This document shows positions 1-12,842 of a stretch of DNA of 64,000 nucleotides, one piece after another; the first letter of the stretch is position 1; each line of letters starts with the position of its first letter. Source of the stretch: Lingula anatina. Taxonomy: Eukaryota > Brachiopoda > Lingulata > Lingulida > Lingulidae. Below the pieces are notes generated by a model. The model was not told the DNA's origin, searched no databases, and worked only from the letters and a program-made list of their open reading frames with translations. The translations under genes and the position numbers were made by a program. The stretch is taken from the NCBI RefSeq assembly GCF_001039355.2, contig NW_019775491.1, forward strand, positions 62,001 to 126,000. The letters are read 5' to 3'.

Positions 1-132
1 CAAAGTAAGGGGTCTCTTTGTCCGTGGCAAGGTCTTTGGCAGTGATGTCGTTGAGCGTGTTGCCAGGGAGATCTCTCTGGTCACATGTCACTGGGTGAGA
101 TACCATCATGGTCGGCTTGGTCAGCCGCATCA
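1..132 (-). CDS. TRAPPC13: TRAPPC13, coding exon 2 (partial, runs off left edge)
   Basis: TRAPPC13 is a subunit of the TRAPP membrane-tethering complex acting in ER-Golgi and autophagy traffic. Read on the minus strand, a splice acceptor (TATTCCAG) ends at 133 and the exon starts at 132 with two bases that complete a Val codon from exon 1. It then reads MRLTKPTMMVSHPVTCDQRD and continues with LPGNTLNDITAKD to the window edge without a stop. Human TRAPPC13, as I recall it, has [20 protein letters not shown] followed by DLPG at the same place, so the match to the N-terminal block is strong. Only about 58 residues of a roughly 400-residue protein are visible; the remaining exons lie left of base 1. 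After the DLPG-like block the sequence diverges from the human protein as I remember it, which may be real divergence or an exon boundary near the edge. Confidence 0.9.
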
Positions 133-3100
133 CTGGAATAGTACAGTTCATTTCTATCAATATATGGACACAATTCTTGAGAGCACCAGTCCTGCATGCA
201 TTATTGAAGCAAACAAGCAGACAAACAAACACACAAACAAACAAACAAACAAACACAAAAAATAAAAATAAAAAATTGCACATTTTTCTGGAGATATCTG
301 TATGATGCTACCAGTGTCTGCTGTGCAGTAAAAATCCCTGTTGTCAAATCACTGCATTCAAGATCCACAAAACATATCCCTTATATATTCTAAATACTTT
401 CTAAATGCATAAATTGGAGCAATTATCTAGCATGCTACCTGCACAAGAAAGGAGATGCATCACATCTGTTAGCCCTGCCTTCCTGTGTTAACATACTGTT
501 CCCAGCTAACAGAGCTGTCCCAATAATATACAGTCTCTAGTTCCACTAGTACTGACACAGTGTCTCAAAAGTTTGTGGACATACTGGCTTTAACATTACC
601 ATTTATCTTCAAACCAACTTTTTGAACAGATCTGAATAAAACAGAATGTGCTGGTAGGCATGACTCTGTACAGCATATTACTCATTAATATTAATGCAGA
701 TTCATATAAAACACTTTAAAATAGCTGCAGCAAGAATTAAACATCAACCATATATTTTTGAGTTCCCCTGTAGAAATCAAAAGTTCCCTGGATATTTAAC
801 AGAAATCCATTAATTCCATGAAATACTGGTCAAATTTCCATTAGATGGGCCTGTGCTAATCCGATTTTCTTTCCTATGGAGGCCAATAAAGTATAGGCGA
901 GATGAGAAGTCAGTATTAGACCATTATCAGGATTGCACAGTTGAACTCCTGTCGATATTGGACATTCTACAGGCCAATGGTGTCATAACTGTCTCTGTGG
1001 ACCAATGAAAACTTTTATTGTCCTGAGAGCCATTCTCACGATCCAATAACTTGCAATATGCTTTGTTTTGTTGATGGAGTGTGTTATTATTACTCATCCC
1101 AATATCACATGGCTTGATGTATGCTACTATACTGCTCTTGAATCATTTATAGTTATCCTGGGGAGAGAGAGAGAGAGAGAGAGAGGCTGCATTTTTTTTC
1201 ACATTTCACTTAGTAATTAAATTCACTCCAACTGTTTCATTTTGTACAACAAGAAGATTTATGCAGCTAGATTAATCAGCATTGGAGCTAAATTTTGAGA
1301 TTTTTTTTTTTTTTCTAAAACTTTCTTTTCATTATCTATCTTGACGGTAAAGATGGCAAATTTACAAACACTAAACAGAATATGCTTCTTATTAAGACTT
1401 AATGCCAGGAATCAGGAGTGCCCAGATGCACAATGAGCTAAATTCATTGATTGATCATCATATTTTGGCTCAAACCTTTAGAAAGGAAAGCAAATGCAAT
1501 AAAATATCTTTATGACTGTGTTTACTGGAGCATTAAAAATGTTTGGGTTTTTCAAATTAAGTTTGGGTTATCATATAGAATTTGTAAGCACCATAACATT
1601 AAAATCTTACATTAGGTGGCAGAAACTGGCAATGGCAAGGCATTTACATAAGATAATGTCATAACATTGGGGTAAATTTTCACTGTGATCTGAATTTTAT
1701 ATAATACCATGTTTTTTTATCATCTTACTTTTTGTAAAATGCACTGCATTTTGACAAACAACTAAAAGAGACTTATGATTAGGCACTTATGGCCTGAGCA
1801 ATATATAATCTAATATATGCAAAATAAATGAACACAGTGAAATAAAAAGGCAGATGTCCTGCATACTTATAAAAAGTTAATGATCAATCATATTTCTAAA
1901 ATTAAGAACATAGTTTTGAACATTCCACCTGGGAATGGTTTTTATTACACTTTTAAATATATATTTTTAAATTTTTAATGCCCTTATACTAAAATTTTCA
2001 ATTTTCTTTGGAATGGTGCACATAAAAGCTCCTCTTTATAACAATATGTCTTCAGTCAGAAGTGTCAAATTTTGAATATCATACATTATCTATCCTAGAA
2101 TAAAGTGGCATAAAATGTGTCAGTTGTGACAGTTAAGCACACCTCAGCACATTCTTCTACAGGAACAGCCTGCCTCCACTGGGTACTTAAACAATAAAAA
2201 AAAAAAACAATGCTGTGCCCATCCTAACTACTTTCTAAATGTTAGTGTAGGTTTCTATGTGATTGATTATTATGTTGTTTTTTTTTTTTCACATTAACCT
2301 TGCCAGTCGAGAAGACCCCCAAAATCTTGCAGGTCCTCTGGCATTTCAAGTGGTTGTGACACAGGTTGATATGTGTACATACAGTATATACTGCTATCAC
2401 TTTTATGTGGGTTTATTTTTATTTTCTGAATTTAATGCCTGTATTGTCTTCTAGGAAACTTTTATGAGGAAACTTAAAATGATAGGCTTTTTCTATATAA
2501 CAACAGGATCAATTATGTTTGATAGATTTTGGTTGATTATGGTAAAGGAAGTTTTTGAACAAAGACACATTCAACAAAATGCAAGGGATCATCTTTGACC
2601 ACATGGCACTAAAATTTAGCCCATATGCTTAATTGGCTAAAATGCTTTTTGCTGTTTTTCACATATTTATTCATCAGTATTTTCATTCCCCTCCCCCCCC
2701 CCCCATACTTTCTCAAAAAAGGTTTAGAGTTCTATAGTGAGCCAAGAAATGCTTATCAACAGGATAATTATTTTTTCCCTGAAATATAAAGCAGACAAAC
2801 AGAATGAAGTATATATATATATATATATATCAACCAGGGAGGGATGTAACTCACTGTCACATCATCATCCAACCCTTCTCCACACTAATCAATTATTGCC
2901 TCTGCACATTTGCTTTCCTGACACATCTCCATTTCCGCCTTTTGCATCATTTTTTGTAGTTTGGCAGCTATTCAGTAGATTAATGAATCACAATAAAAAA
3001 CCCTGTCAGAACCAGCTCACACTACACAAAATGATACAGAGTCCCATGGCACTTAAACAATCTATTTTTTTTAATATAAAAACTTCTTTTATATCTTCTC

Positions 3101-5554
3101 TTAATGCCAGTAGTAATTATAAGCCACCTGATAAGTGCACCTGCCACAGTAGCCAGTAAATTACCTGTGGTCTACTACCTGCCTACTACTGGCATCTGAT
3201 CAATTGTTTTGAAGTACCGTTGTGCTTGCATAGACTGCTGTTGTGACTGGGAACAAAGAATTTACATGCTACATATTGGTAATGTACCTGGATGTCAATT
3301 CTACTCAAACTTGGCTTGTTACAACCCTTAAAGGTTATGTAAACAATACAGTGTTCTTGGCAAGGAACATACATTGAAATTTCAGGAAAGTGGAATCGTT
3401 CCACATGAATCAACAATAACATATTATGTGCTGACTGCAAGACATGATGGAACAAAATGAAGGGCAAATATATACTGATGTAAATATTTTTAAAAAAATC
3501 TTTGCACACACAAAAACCAAAAACATTTAAACATCAAAATTATCCTTTATGAAATAACTAAGTTAAACTCAATATGTTAGTTGACAATATCTAATTGTTA
3601 AGAGTTCCTATTATGTGGCTAGAATTCCCAGAGCAGTGGATACAGTTACATTCCTACCCCCTTCCCCCCCAGGGTCAAGTGGTACATATGGCAGAGTAGA
3701 TCTAATCCAAGCTGCAGCGGGGCCTGCATTGCCATAGGCTTAACCTTATTATTCCATCAATAAATGCAATCAAAGTAGTTAACATACACAATGCATTACA
3801 AATATTATGAAAATAGGGCAGTTCCTAACACAAACAGCAGCAGGCAGGGTTCTCGCTTATTTGTTAGTCCTTGACGAAGAGACGAGATATATATATGTAT
3901 GAGGTTTGGAAGAGGAGGTTTATTTTACTGTCAGTACTGTGAGCAATGATAAGTGGACTACGTAATGAAACCAAGAGCATCTTGATAACAGGATGTCATA
4001 ATATTTCTTGGATTGCTAAAGATTATTAAGGTTGGAGCAGACGTCACAGCAGCTGCTGCCATATCACACATACTAGCATGAATATGGAGGCTATATCAAG
4101 GTAAGTATTTGCAGCATAATATGGCTCATGTAATCTAATTTTTACCTAAAGTGTTGTAGACATTACGAACACATTTAGAGTAAACCTTATTATCACAGTA
4201 TTTGTGGAATGAATCAAGAATTGTGTGGAATGAATGTGGTAGAAAACTGATCTAATCTCATGTACTATTCACAGTAGTAGAAGACTATCTAAAGCTGTTC
4301 ACTGTATCTCACCAGCAAACATTAATCTGTATATAACATGTTTGGAAAATTATAATCCCTTTATGTATAGGTATAGGTGTATTACAATTTGCAGAAGTCA
4401 GTCATAATGTAAGAAATAAAACATTTGCTGTTTAATTTATAAGTAATATGACAAAATGGGTTTTTAATACTACAAATCCAAAAGGATTTTAATACAAAAA
4501 GCCATGATAGGATCTTTAATGTAACAATTTTCAACAAGGTTTTTATGCTTTTATACAAACATAAGCAGAACACAATCAATATATTGACGTATAATCATCA
4601 AAAAAAGGAAGATATAATACAACTGAAAACACTTGTATGTTGCAAAAGTGTCCTCAGAATTATTCAATATAGCAGTACATCTGTCAGGCTTCTCATAACT
4701 TATATGTATTTTAAGTACTAAGAAAATTTTTTAAACTGTATAAAATCTGAGGTTGTCAAAATGTTACCAAAAATAAAAAAATGTTGTTCCAAGTAAAATA
4801 ACTAAAAGAGGGTTTATAAAACAAAGAACCGTCCCCAAGATCACCTGCTGCAGCTTGGTTTGGTGACTTTGGAAACTAGCTTCAGCTTTGTCAAAGTGAA
4901 TTAGTTGCAGCTATCAAGTGTACCAGAAATAATGCTGCAAGTTTAGTAGGAAATTTTGGGTAAAAAAAAATATCAGATTTATGACATGAACACAGTGTCC
5001 TGGCAATATCATTCATGAGTAAACAGCTCAGAATACAGTGAAAAAAGCATTTGTTTACCTAATCCATCTAAAAATATAACAAGATATATCTCAGTATTTT
5101 TTGAAAAGATGGTAAATAGTGGATGAAATACAACAGGCATAGCAATGAAGCATTACACTTGTTTCATGTTGTGAAAGCCTCTGATTTGGACGTCTTTATG
5201 AGGGCATTTTCTCATTAAAGTGGCATATCTCACACATTTCACTTCTTCACTCCAAAAAACTTTCTACGCATATTCCATGACAGTATAGCAATTATTTGAA
5301 TGTAAAACTTGTATCAGAATACCAACCAATCACATATTCCACCTGTAAAGAACTACTGAGATGAAATAATGGACATTTCCAGTTTAATCATGCAGTATGT
5401 ACACTGTTAATTGACCACTTGGGATATTCCTAGTTCCATTCACTTAACTAGAATAACAATAATTAACAGGCATTGAATAATATCTAAATGCTTGGATTCC
5501 AACTCGGAATCTATTTATAGTCACTGTGCCAGAACGCACCACGCAGCCATTAGT

Positions 5555-5971
5555 TTAAATAATCTTAGCTTTGGTTAGTAACCATGGCAACCAATGAGAG
5601 AATCCATAGAAATAAGGAGCGCACTGATGAAGACAGGAAGTGGGCTTGGAAAGCAGTGTGAATGCTGGTTCATTAGCATCAGGAGCTGAGGAAATATTGT
5701 CATCACTGACAGATAAGAGAGCAGATGCCGTGTAGAATATCAGCTGGCTTCGTTTGTGCTCTATCGGTACAAACAATTGGAGATCGGGATACATAAGAGC
5801 CTTATCAATGATGCATGATGACAAAAAGATAACCACAGTTAAGAACAAGTAAGTATTGACAAATAGGGTCCATATGACAAGATAGAAAGTGACAGGATCA
5901 AAACAGTTGCTAGCACTGGAGAGCATGTCTATTTTGTCCAAACAGCTAAGTGTGTAAATCATGATGATCAT
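5555..5971 (-). CDS. possible terminal exon of an unidentified membrane protein
   Basis: On the minus strand a pyrimidine-rich acceptor ending TTTCAG (5972) is followed by 138 open codons to a TAA at 5557-5555. The peptide has hydrophobic stretches that look like membrane spans (for example FYLVIWTLFVNTYLFLTVVI) followed by a hydrophilic tail ending TKAKII. I do not recognise the family. A chance ORF of this length is not rare in a 64-kb window, so the call rests on the acceptor and the membrane-like pattern. If real, it is a gene nested in TRAPPC13 intron 1 on the host strand, possibly joined to the exon-like piece at 12,143-12,252 through unseen exons, since their phases do not join directly. 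Confidence 0.25.
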   Translation of the reverse strand: MIIMIYTLSCLDKIDMLSSASNCFDPVTFYLVIWTLFVNTYLFLTVVIFLSSCIIDKALMYPDLQLFVPIEHKRSQLIFYTASALLSVSDDNISSAPDANEPAFTLLSKPTSCLHQCAPYFYGFSHWLPWLLTKAKII

Positions 5972-8900
5972 CTGAAATGTGGTGGAAACACAGAACAAAG
6001 GCAGCATTGCCTTTCATTTTCATATAACAAAGAAAAGTGATAAAACATACTGGATCAAAACAATATGCCTCTTCCTGTATTTCTACAGAACAATACTGGT
6101 GGCGCTGGTTATAATCATAATGCTGGTATTAATACTTTATTGTTCACTGTTTTTATTGTTATTGCCTGGTAATTCTATTTGCCATATGGCACAGGTTCCC
6201 TGAGAAGTACGCTTAATAATATTTTAATATTTAATATCCTTTGCAAATTAGAGGCTTATTTTAACCTTCTGTGCTAGGATTAATATTTTGAAAACAAGAC
6301 CAAAACCAACTGTTTAAATGTTAGAGTGGTCAGGAAAATGAATAAACTGTCTGGTGAATGACGTCCACAGCTGATGTTCTCTAGTGATATCCAATAGCTA
6401 CGAATATTGCCAAGGATTCCCAGAATGTGCATATATTGTACATCATTCTTTGTACTTCAAAAGCCATAAAAGTCAGGAATCTTTCTTGGAATTCTCAACA
6501 CCATAAAACTAAATGGAACCCCGTCACAGGAAACATAATGTGTTTTTTTGTGGTTTTCAATAATACACCTTGAATATATACATGTTACCTGCGTCATATT
6601 CAGGTTATTTATCATACAGATCTATACTGTATTGAAACTTATCCCAGGAATTCCATTACTTAGATTACAGCTGAATCTACCCCTTGAGAATAGGAAATAA
6701 AACCCCGCTATTCACCAACATATCAGTCCAGCAGTACCTTAATCTCAACATGCAACCTCAAAAGGCAACCTTTCCAGTGAGAAATACACAATAAATGCCA
6801 CAAGGTACAATGATAACTGACAACAGTAATTAACATCTAGAGTCAAGAAACAAAAGGAAAGAGTATAATTGTTCATACTATAGGCAAATTGGTGCAGGTA
6901 TAAAAACATGTGAACATCGGTTTTTATTCCCGAGGGGACTGATGAAAGAGTATACCAACTGGGTAGTACAGTTTTCTTAATTTCACTTTATTATTATATT
7001 TATCCATCTTTATCTACCTATTTATTTATTTATTCTTTGCTGATTAACTTAAATTACATAGGCATCTAGTTAAGATTAATAAATTTTCAATGCAATTTTG
7101 TTCCCAGAAAACAAGAAATATTCCTCAATTTTGACAGAGATATATATACCGGTATATATATGGAGTAAGGGGCTGAAGAGTTGATCCAATAAATTAACCT
7201 GGACCAATTAATACATTCACCTATTATCATTCACCTAGAGGAGTACTGCTGGGTTCCTCCTGTGAACCCCATCTCATAAACCAATTCCCCTAAATGTTAT
7301 CAATCTGCCATTACACAGTGTCAATAAGTTCTGTGGTTGTACAAAATATGCCAAATACATCTATGTGTAGAGACTACGTGTTGCCAATAAGTTATCTAGG
7401 TTCATATTACATTACTCATAGGTGAGAAATAAGTTTTGGGTACACTTAGCATTACCTCAATGTTCTTCAGATCTAGAATAACTTGCATATACTAGTAACA
7501 TGTTTTCATGTGTGTCAACAAATGCAAGTTGTAAGTAACTTATAATGTACATGCAGGACATACAAGCCATACACTGGCATACTGTATGTTGAAAAATTTT
7601 GAGCTTTCTCATGATTTTCAATAATCTAAACGTATACCAACATGCTTCAGCATATTCTCAACTTTAACAAAACTTAACAATATCTTATTCAATGTATGCC
7701 AGCATCATTGCCAAATTTTCCATACGTGGCATTTGCTGGTTAAATCATCGGGGTGCAACAAGACCTTTACCAAAATGTGCATCTGTCCAGAATAATACAA
7801 AAGACAAACCATAAAACATGTATATTTTGTTGAAAGAAAGACCAGTTGCAGATGCCGGGATTAACAAATGCAGTTTCTCATAATAATGTACTATGAAAAA
7901 AAAACTACCTGCAGATAACAAGTATCTATGTGTTTTATGGAAGCCAGTGATCATCACCTAGGACAGCATGTTGTCCAGATAGTACTGAGACAGGTGTTAA
8001 CTACAGGTGATTTCTACTATTACTGTACACTGGGTTATACCTACAGCCCCAGGTGGGGTTATATCACAGTGATTAAGTCACCTGAATGCCCACCTCTGCT
8101 AGAAACTAGTATCCCACAGGGTTTGTAATGAGATGGAAAACTATACCAGGGTTTAACTCTTACTCCTTAACTGTGGGCCACAACAGCAAAGTCAGTTATA
8201 TACAAATTTAGATTGAAAATGGAAATTAAAGGAAGATCAAAATAAGATGTAGTTTATTCTTAACCATGGCACTCATATTGAACTAGCGTTCTATTGTTAC
8301 ATCTTTTTAAATTCTTTAATTAAAAAACAGAACAATTAAAATCAATTAATCTTTGGCAAATTTCAGAGAAAATGCCTTCATTACTGCCCAAGATTATCAT
8401 TTAAGGAATTAAAGTTAACAGCCAGTGCACATTTGAGCAGATCTCTGGGTGATATTGAACACTCATTCAGTAAACATAAATACTTGAGGAAGCAGCAATG
8501 AGGTTATGTGTATTTTCACCTCAAGGTGAGTAATGCTGCTGCCACTCCAGCCTCACACAATATACAGGAGAGTGCTAAACAGGTGTACTAACCATGTATA
8601 AGGGATCTGGTTCTACACTGAGGAGCAGGGAAGGCTGATCTCGGGCTTAGCCACCTCATTTGATTTACATCTCGAGGTAACATGATCTATTAACAAGAAA
8701 AAAACCTAGATGATGAGGTTTATGGAAAGCAGTAGCTGGTTGTGTTTGTGTATGCTACTGGTATAGGTAGCACAGTCAACCTATTAGTCAAACCTCTGTG
8801 TACAGTGCCAAGAGGCTTCAAGCCAGGAGTGGTCTAGCCTCTGATCTCAGGATGGACACAAGACCAGCTGAAACATTATTCTGGTAGTCTCATAGATCAG

Positions 8901-11900
8901 ACGTGTACGTGACACACTAGTCCTGCATACAGTTAGACTTTTTTAGATCATATTCATGCCACTGTAACTCCGAGACCATATTTAACATAAGGTAGGTACA
9001 TGCATGCTTTGTTTCGAACAGCAAAGAACTATTTCATCCCAAACCTCTGCATTTTGGTAAGGAAAGAAAACAGAAGAGAGAATCTCTACCCGGAAAACTA
9101 GAGTTCTCAGAGAACTAGAACCATTTACACTTCAGCGAGAGGTGGCAATGTATTCACAAACTACAGTGAGAAAAGAGTGATGACACTATTTTCACCAAAT
9201 AATAGCTCATGGTTTCCTCTTTCCTCCCACTATTTTCACCAAATAGGTTTTACTGATTGCCACTTCAAACTATCTACATACTTAAAGCTGCATTCTCCTG
9301 GGATGTGGAGAAAGTCAATTGATAGCTAGAGAGTTCTCAGAATGCTCTCGCCTAGATACGTTTACTGTACATAACTATGTGCCAGCTGTGATCAAGATTT
9401 TCAAAATTTTGTTGTATTTTCTTTTGAGATCAGATTTATGAGGATGTTGACTGAACTTGCAATTTTTGTACTGCACACATAATTTTGATGTATATATAAT
9501 AAGATAATCAAAATATATATTGATCTGGCCATATCCTAGTGAATGTCTCCACAATAACTGCTGTGATAATGAAATGAATTGTTCTACAATAAAACATATT
9601 TCATTACATACAATCTTTATCAATTGATTTCTTTTTCAAAAACATCATCAATATAAACAAACAACAGCTGGTAATGAATATTACATTCACAACATGTATG
9701 TTACATGATACATCAGGTGGTCTCTTCTTTTTAAGAGATGAAATGATAAATGAGCCACACCATTTGGCACCTAAATATGACTACACAGACATTTCCATCT
9801 ATCCCAACCCTGCCAGATGAGCAGTATCATTACTAGAACAAATATAACAACATAAAAAAGTAAATAACCCCACTGGAAGAAAAGAGAATGCGGAATATTG
9901 TAATCTGCTTGTTTTGAGAATCCTTGCGCTTTATTCCTAGGACAAGAACAATTAAGGCAGCGTGCCAGTGCTTGTGTCTGCTCCTGCGCACACAAACAAA
10001 ATGGTAGCTATTAACTCCATCATTACTTCCATGTTTTTCTTCTCAGTAATTTTCACATCTTACAAAAGGTTATTTAAAAGCATTACTCAAGATATTTACT
10101 CTAGAATTATCCCCTGATTTTTACCTTTCTTGAAGAAGAAAGAGATGCCTTAGTGAGCCACTGAGCAAGGACATTATAATCTTATGGTAATATTCTAGTA
10201 GTCAATATATATATAAACGGCTTAATCACAAAAGCCCATATCTATTACTGATTTCCCAATGACATGTTTCTGTCACCTTCATCAATAAAGAATGTGATGA
10301 AGTCTTTGCATAGCTAGTATATATATCTGTAACTGACACCTCTCTCTCTCTCTCTCTCTCTCTGTGCTGTCTGTGCTGCGGCAAACTAAGAACAGTTGGC
10401 GACATGATGTGTTTTTGATATTTACCAGGAACACATACAATACAGAAGCTTGGAACTACATTGTAAATCTCTACTCTGGCATGTCTGTCTTTAGAAATAA
10501 CAGGTCAAATTTATCCCTGATCCTGTCTATAAAACACACTATGATATCTATAAAAAAAACTATTAATCCCTTAGAGTGCATTCAGAACACATTTATCCAT
10601 GGACTAAATATGGCTGATCCACTTAAAATCAACGCCCTAATTCCCTGATAGTCTCCCCGCCTTCACATCCGCCGTCGCTGCAGGGGCCTAGCAATTAAAA
10701 CTCGGGACTGAGATTTAATCCATTTAATGGCACATGTGGAGGTCAGGAGACCGTCAGGGGATTGGGGCGGCTTCCTTTTTAGTGGGATCCGCCATATTGA
10801 GTCGGCAGATCAGTTAGTCCACCGGTAATCTGTTCAGAATGCACTCTTACACGTCCCACTGCTTAATATGCTTGTAAGATGACCCTTGACTCTACCTGTA
10901 GGACATTGTAGGTGCTAACTATTGTTAGTATTGAATCATTTATAGAATAAAACAATATTATGGAATTAATCTTTATCTAGTGAAAAGATTCTATCGAATT
11001 TCAAGGACACAGGAATAATAAGAAATACTTTTAATCAAGAAGAATTCATTGTTCTTCTTGTAGCATAATAAGGTTGTTATATGTGTTTATTTAATGCACA
11101 ATTACTCAACAGTGTAAGCTGGTTACTTCCTTAGAAATTGCTAGTTATCACCTACATATATAGCTACATCCATATCATCATCAGCATCATCATTATTATT
11201 ATTATAAACAGCAGGCCAAAGGAGGCTAGTTCCTAGAGACATAACAGATGTAAAAAGATTTTTTAAATTTTGTATGTCTTCCTCAGTTTTAGATATAACT
11301 ATAGGTACAAAATAAATTTATGTATAGCTGAATGGTTTTTCTCCATAATGAATTAAGATGTTATATTAAAATGTTCATATTTTCATGTCTGCTGTCTCCA
11401 GAAACTGACCTTCCTTAACCTGCTGCTTGTTTTATGAGAAAGCTCTAGGAGTTGGAATGCAAAAGAAGTATACCAGCAAAAAACTCATTTGAATTCTAGA
11501 AATCCAATCTTTTTTATTGATGAAGTTGTCAAATTAGTGTCAGGATATTTCCTGACTGCACTTCAAACTGTATAATAAACTAATTTCAACAAATTCCAGT
11601 ACCAGAGAATGCAAACACAGAGGTATTTGGGATTTATTCAATATGTAAATAAATTCATTAGTGCAGATCCAAGGGAATAATACTGGAATTAGAAATCCAA
11701 GAGACTGAATAAATCTGGAAGTAAGAGTAGATTTAAATCCTGGTATTGATCACTTTACAGTGACGATGGTGATGACTGTGATAAATATTGACCACTAAGC
11801 CAAGAAGGTTTGACAGCGTTCACAAAGAGACTAACTTAAACTATAACCAAAAATAATCACAAGCGTCCCCAGAAGACCAGATTTTCTATGGAACCCAGTC

Positions 11901-12142
11901 CTGCCTTTCAATTTCAAATTCTATGTAATATGCTATCTGGTTTTCTGGTTTTGTGAGTTATAAGATATTTCAGTTTATGTTGGTCTTGATATGAACATGG
12001 CTTCAAATAGGAATACCCACAGGTTATCAATGTAACACTTAATTTCCAGGAAATGAATTCATACATAAACCTCTATCTACACGTATCTATATGGAATCTA
12101 TTAATGACCTTTGTTTCTCCTTCTAGGTCACAGCGTGCAAAC

Positions 12143-12252
12143 CTGTGTAATTGACAGTGACAGTTCCTTTGACATTCCGACCAGAAAAAACCAAGACGAC
12201 ATACATACTGGATGATAAAATCAGATAAAGACTGATCAATTGTACACATTCC
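12143..12252 (-). CDS. possible internal exon, hydrophobic peptide
   Basis: On the minus strand a long polypyrimidine tract ending TTTTCCAG is followed by 110 bases and a GT donor (GTTTGC). One frame with one base left over at each end reads ECVQLISLYLILSSSMYVVL and then VFSGRNVKGTVTVNYT, which resembles a membrane span plus a polar loop. A second frame is also open. It is not an in-frame alternative exon of TRAPPC13, because joining it to TRAPPC13 exon 1 gives an early stop. No upstream exon was identified, so this remains a candidate only. Confidence 0.22.
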
Positions 12253-12842
12253 CTGGAAAAAAAAAGAGAGAGAAGAGAAAAAATCAAGCTTCCCTTCTAG
12301 CTATGTATTAATGCTGGATGTTGGCGGCTTGAGTCATATTTTTCAAACCTGTAACCACACTGCAACAGAGAGTGATCATCACAGACAGGATGGTATCCTA
12401 GACAACCACGTATAAAACTGTCAAATCATATGGCTGAACTCTTCTTTGATAAATCAGGCCAATGTGCATTTATCATTTGACGACTACAAAAAATGAGGTT
12501 GTAATTGAAGTTAACCATAACTTGTGGCACAGATATTATTATTCCAAATATGCAGCTCATTTCCAAGTCTTAAGCTGCCTGTTTTGCTGATAGGATAATG
12601 TAGTAGGGTGTGCTCTACAAAGGTTTCAGATACCAGCACCAGAGCAGGCAGCAGCAGTACAAGGCCTACTGCTGTCGGTTTCAGAAGTATATTACAATGA
12701 TATAATACTTGCCATGCTGGTGAAGGATAAGATATAAGAAGATTGATGAAGTGAATAAAGCAAGTCATAATATCGTGTGGATATTTTAAGTGGGACAGTG
12801 AAGGCACAGAAGTGGTGGAAATAACTATTCTACTGACAGACA

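Larger units (their letters stand above)
133..12842. other. TRAPPC13 intron 1, segment left of the nested SLC10 gene
   Basis: This stretch is AT-rich intronic sequence with no confidently supported gene. It holds simple repeats: (ACAA)n near 216-262, (GA)n 1163-1185, a poly-C run 2689-2704, (AT)n 2810-2830 and (CT)n 10,340-10,363. It also holds a 20-bp palindrome at 7141-7160. Two minus-strand exon-like pieces (5555-5971 and 12,143-12,252) are listed separately. Any promoter or 5' noncoding exon of the SLC10 gene should also lie here; none can be assigned with confidence. Confidence 0.7.

Noticed and set aside
4021-4110. Strong plus-strand donor (GTAAGTATT at 4101) after a short ATG frame, as a possible SLC10 5' exon
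   Set aside because: No convincing acceptor or partner exon; the ATG frame is only eight codons and there is no way to link it to 12,843.
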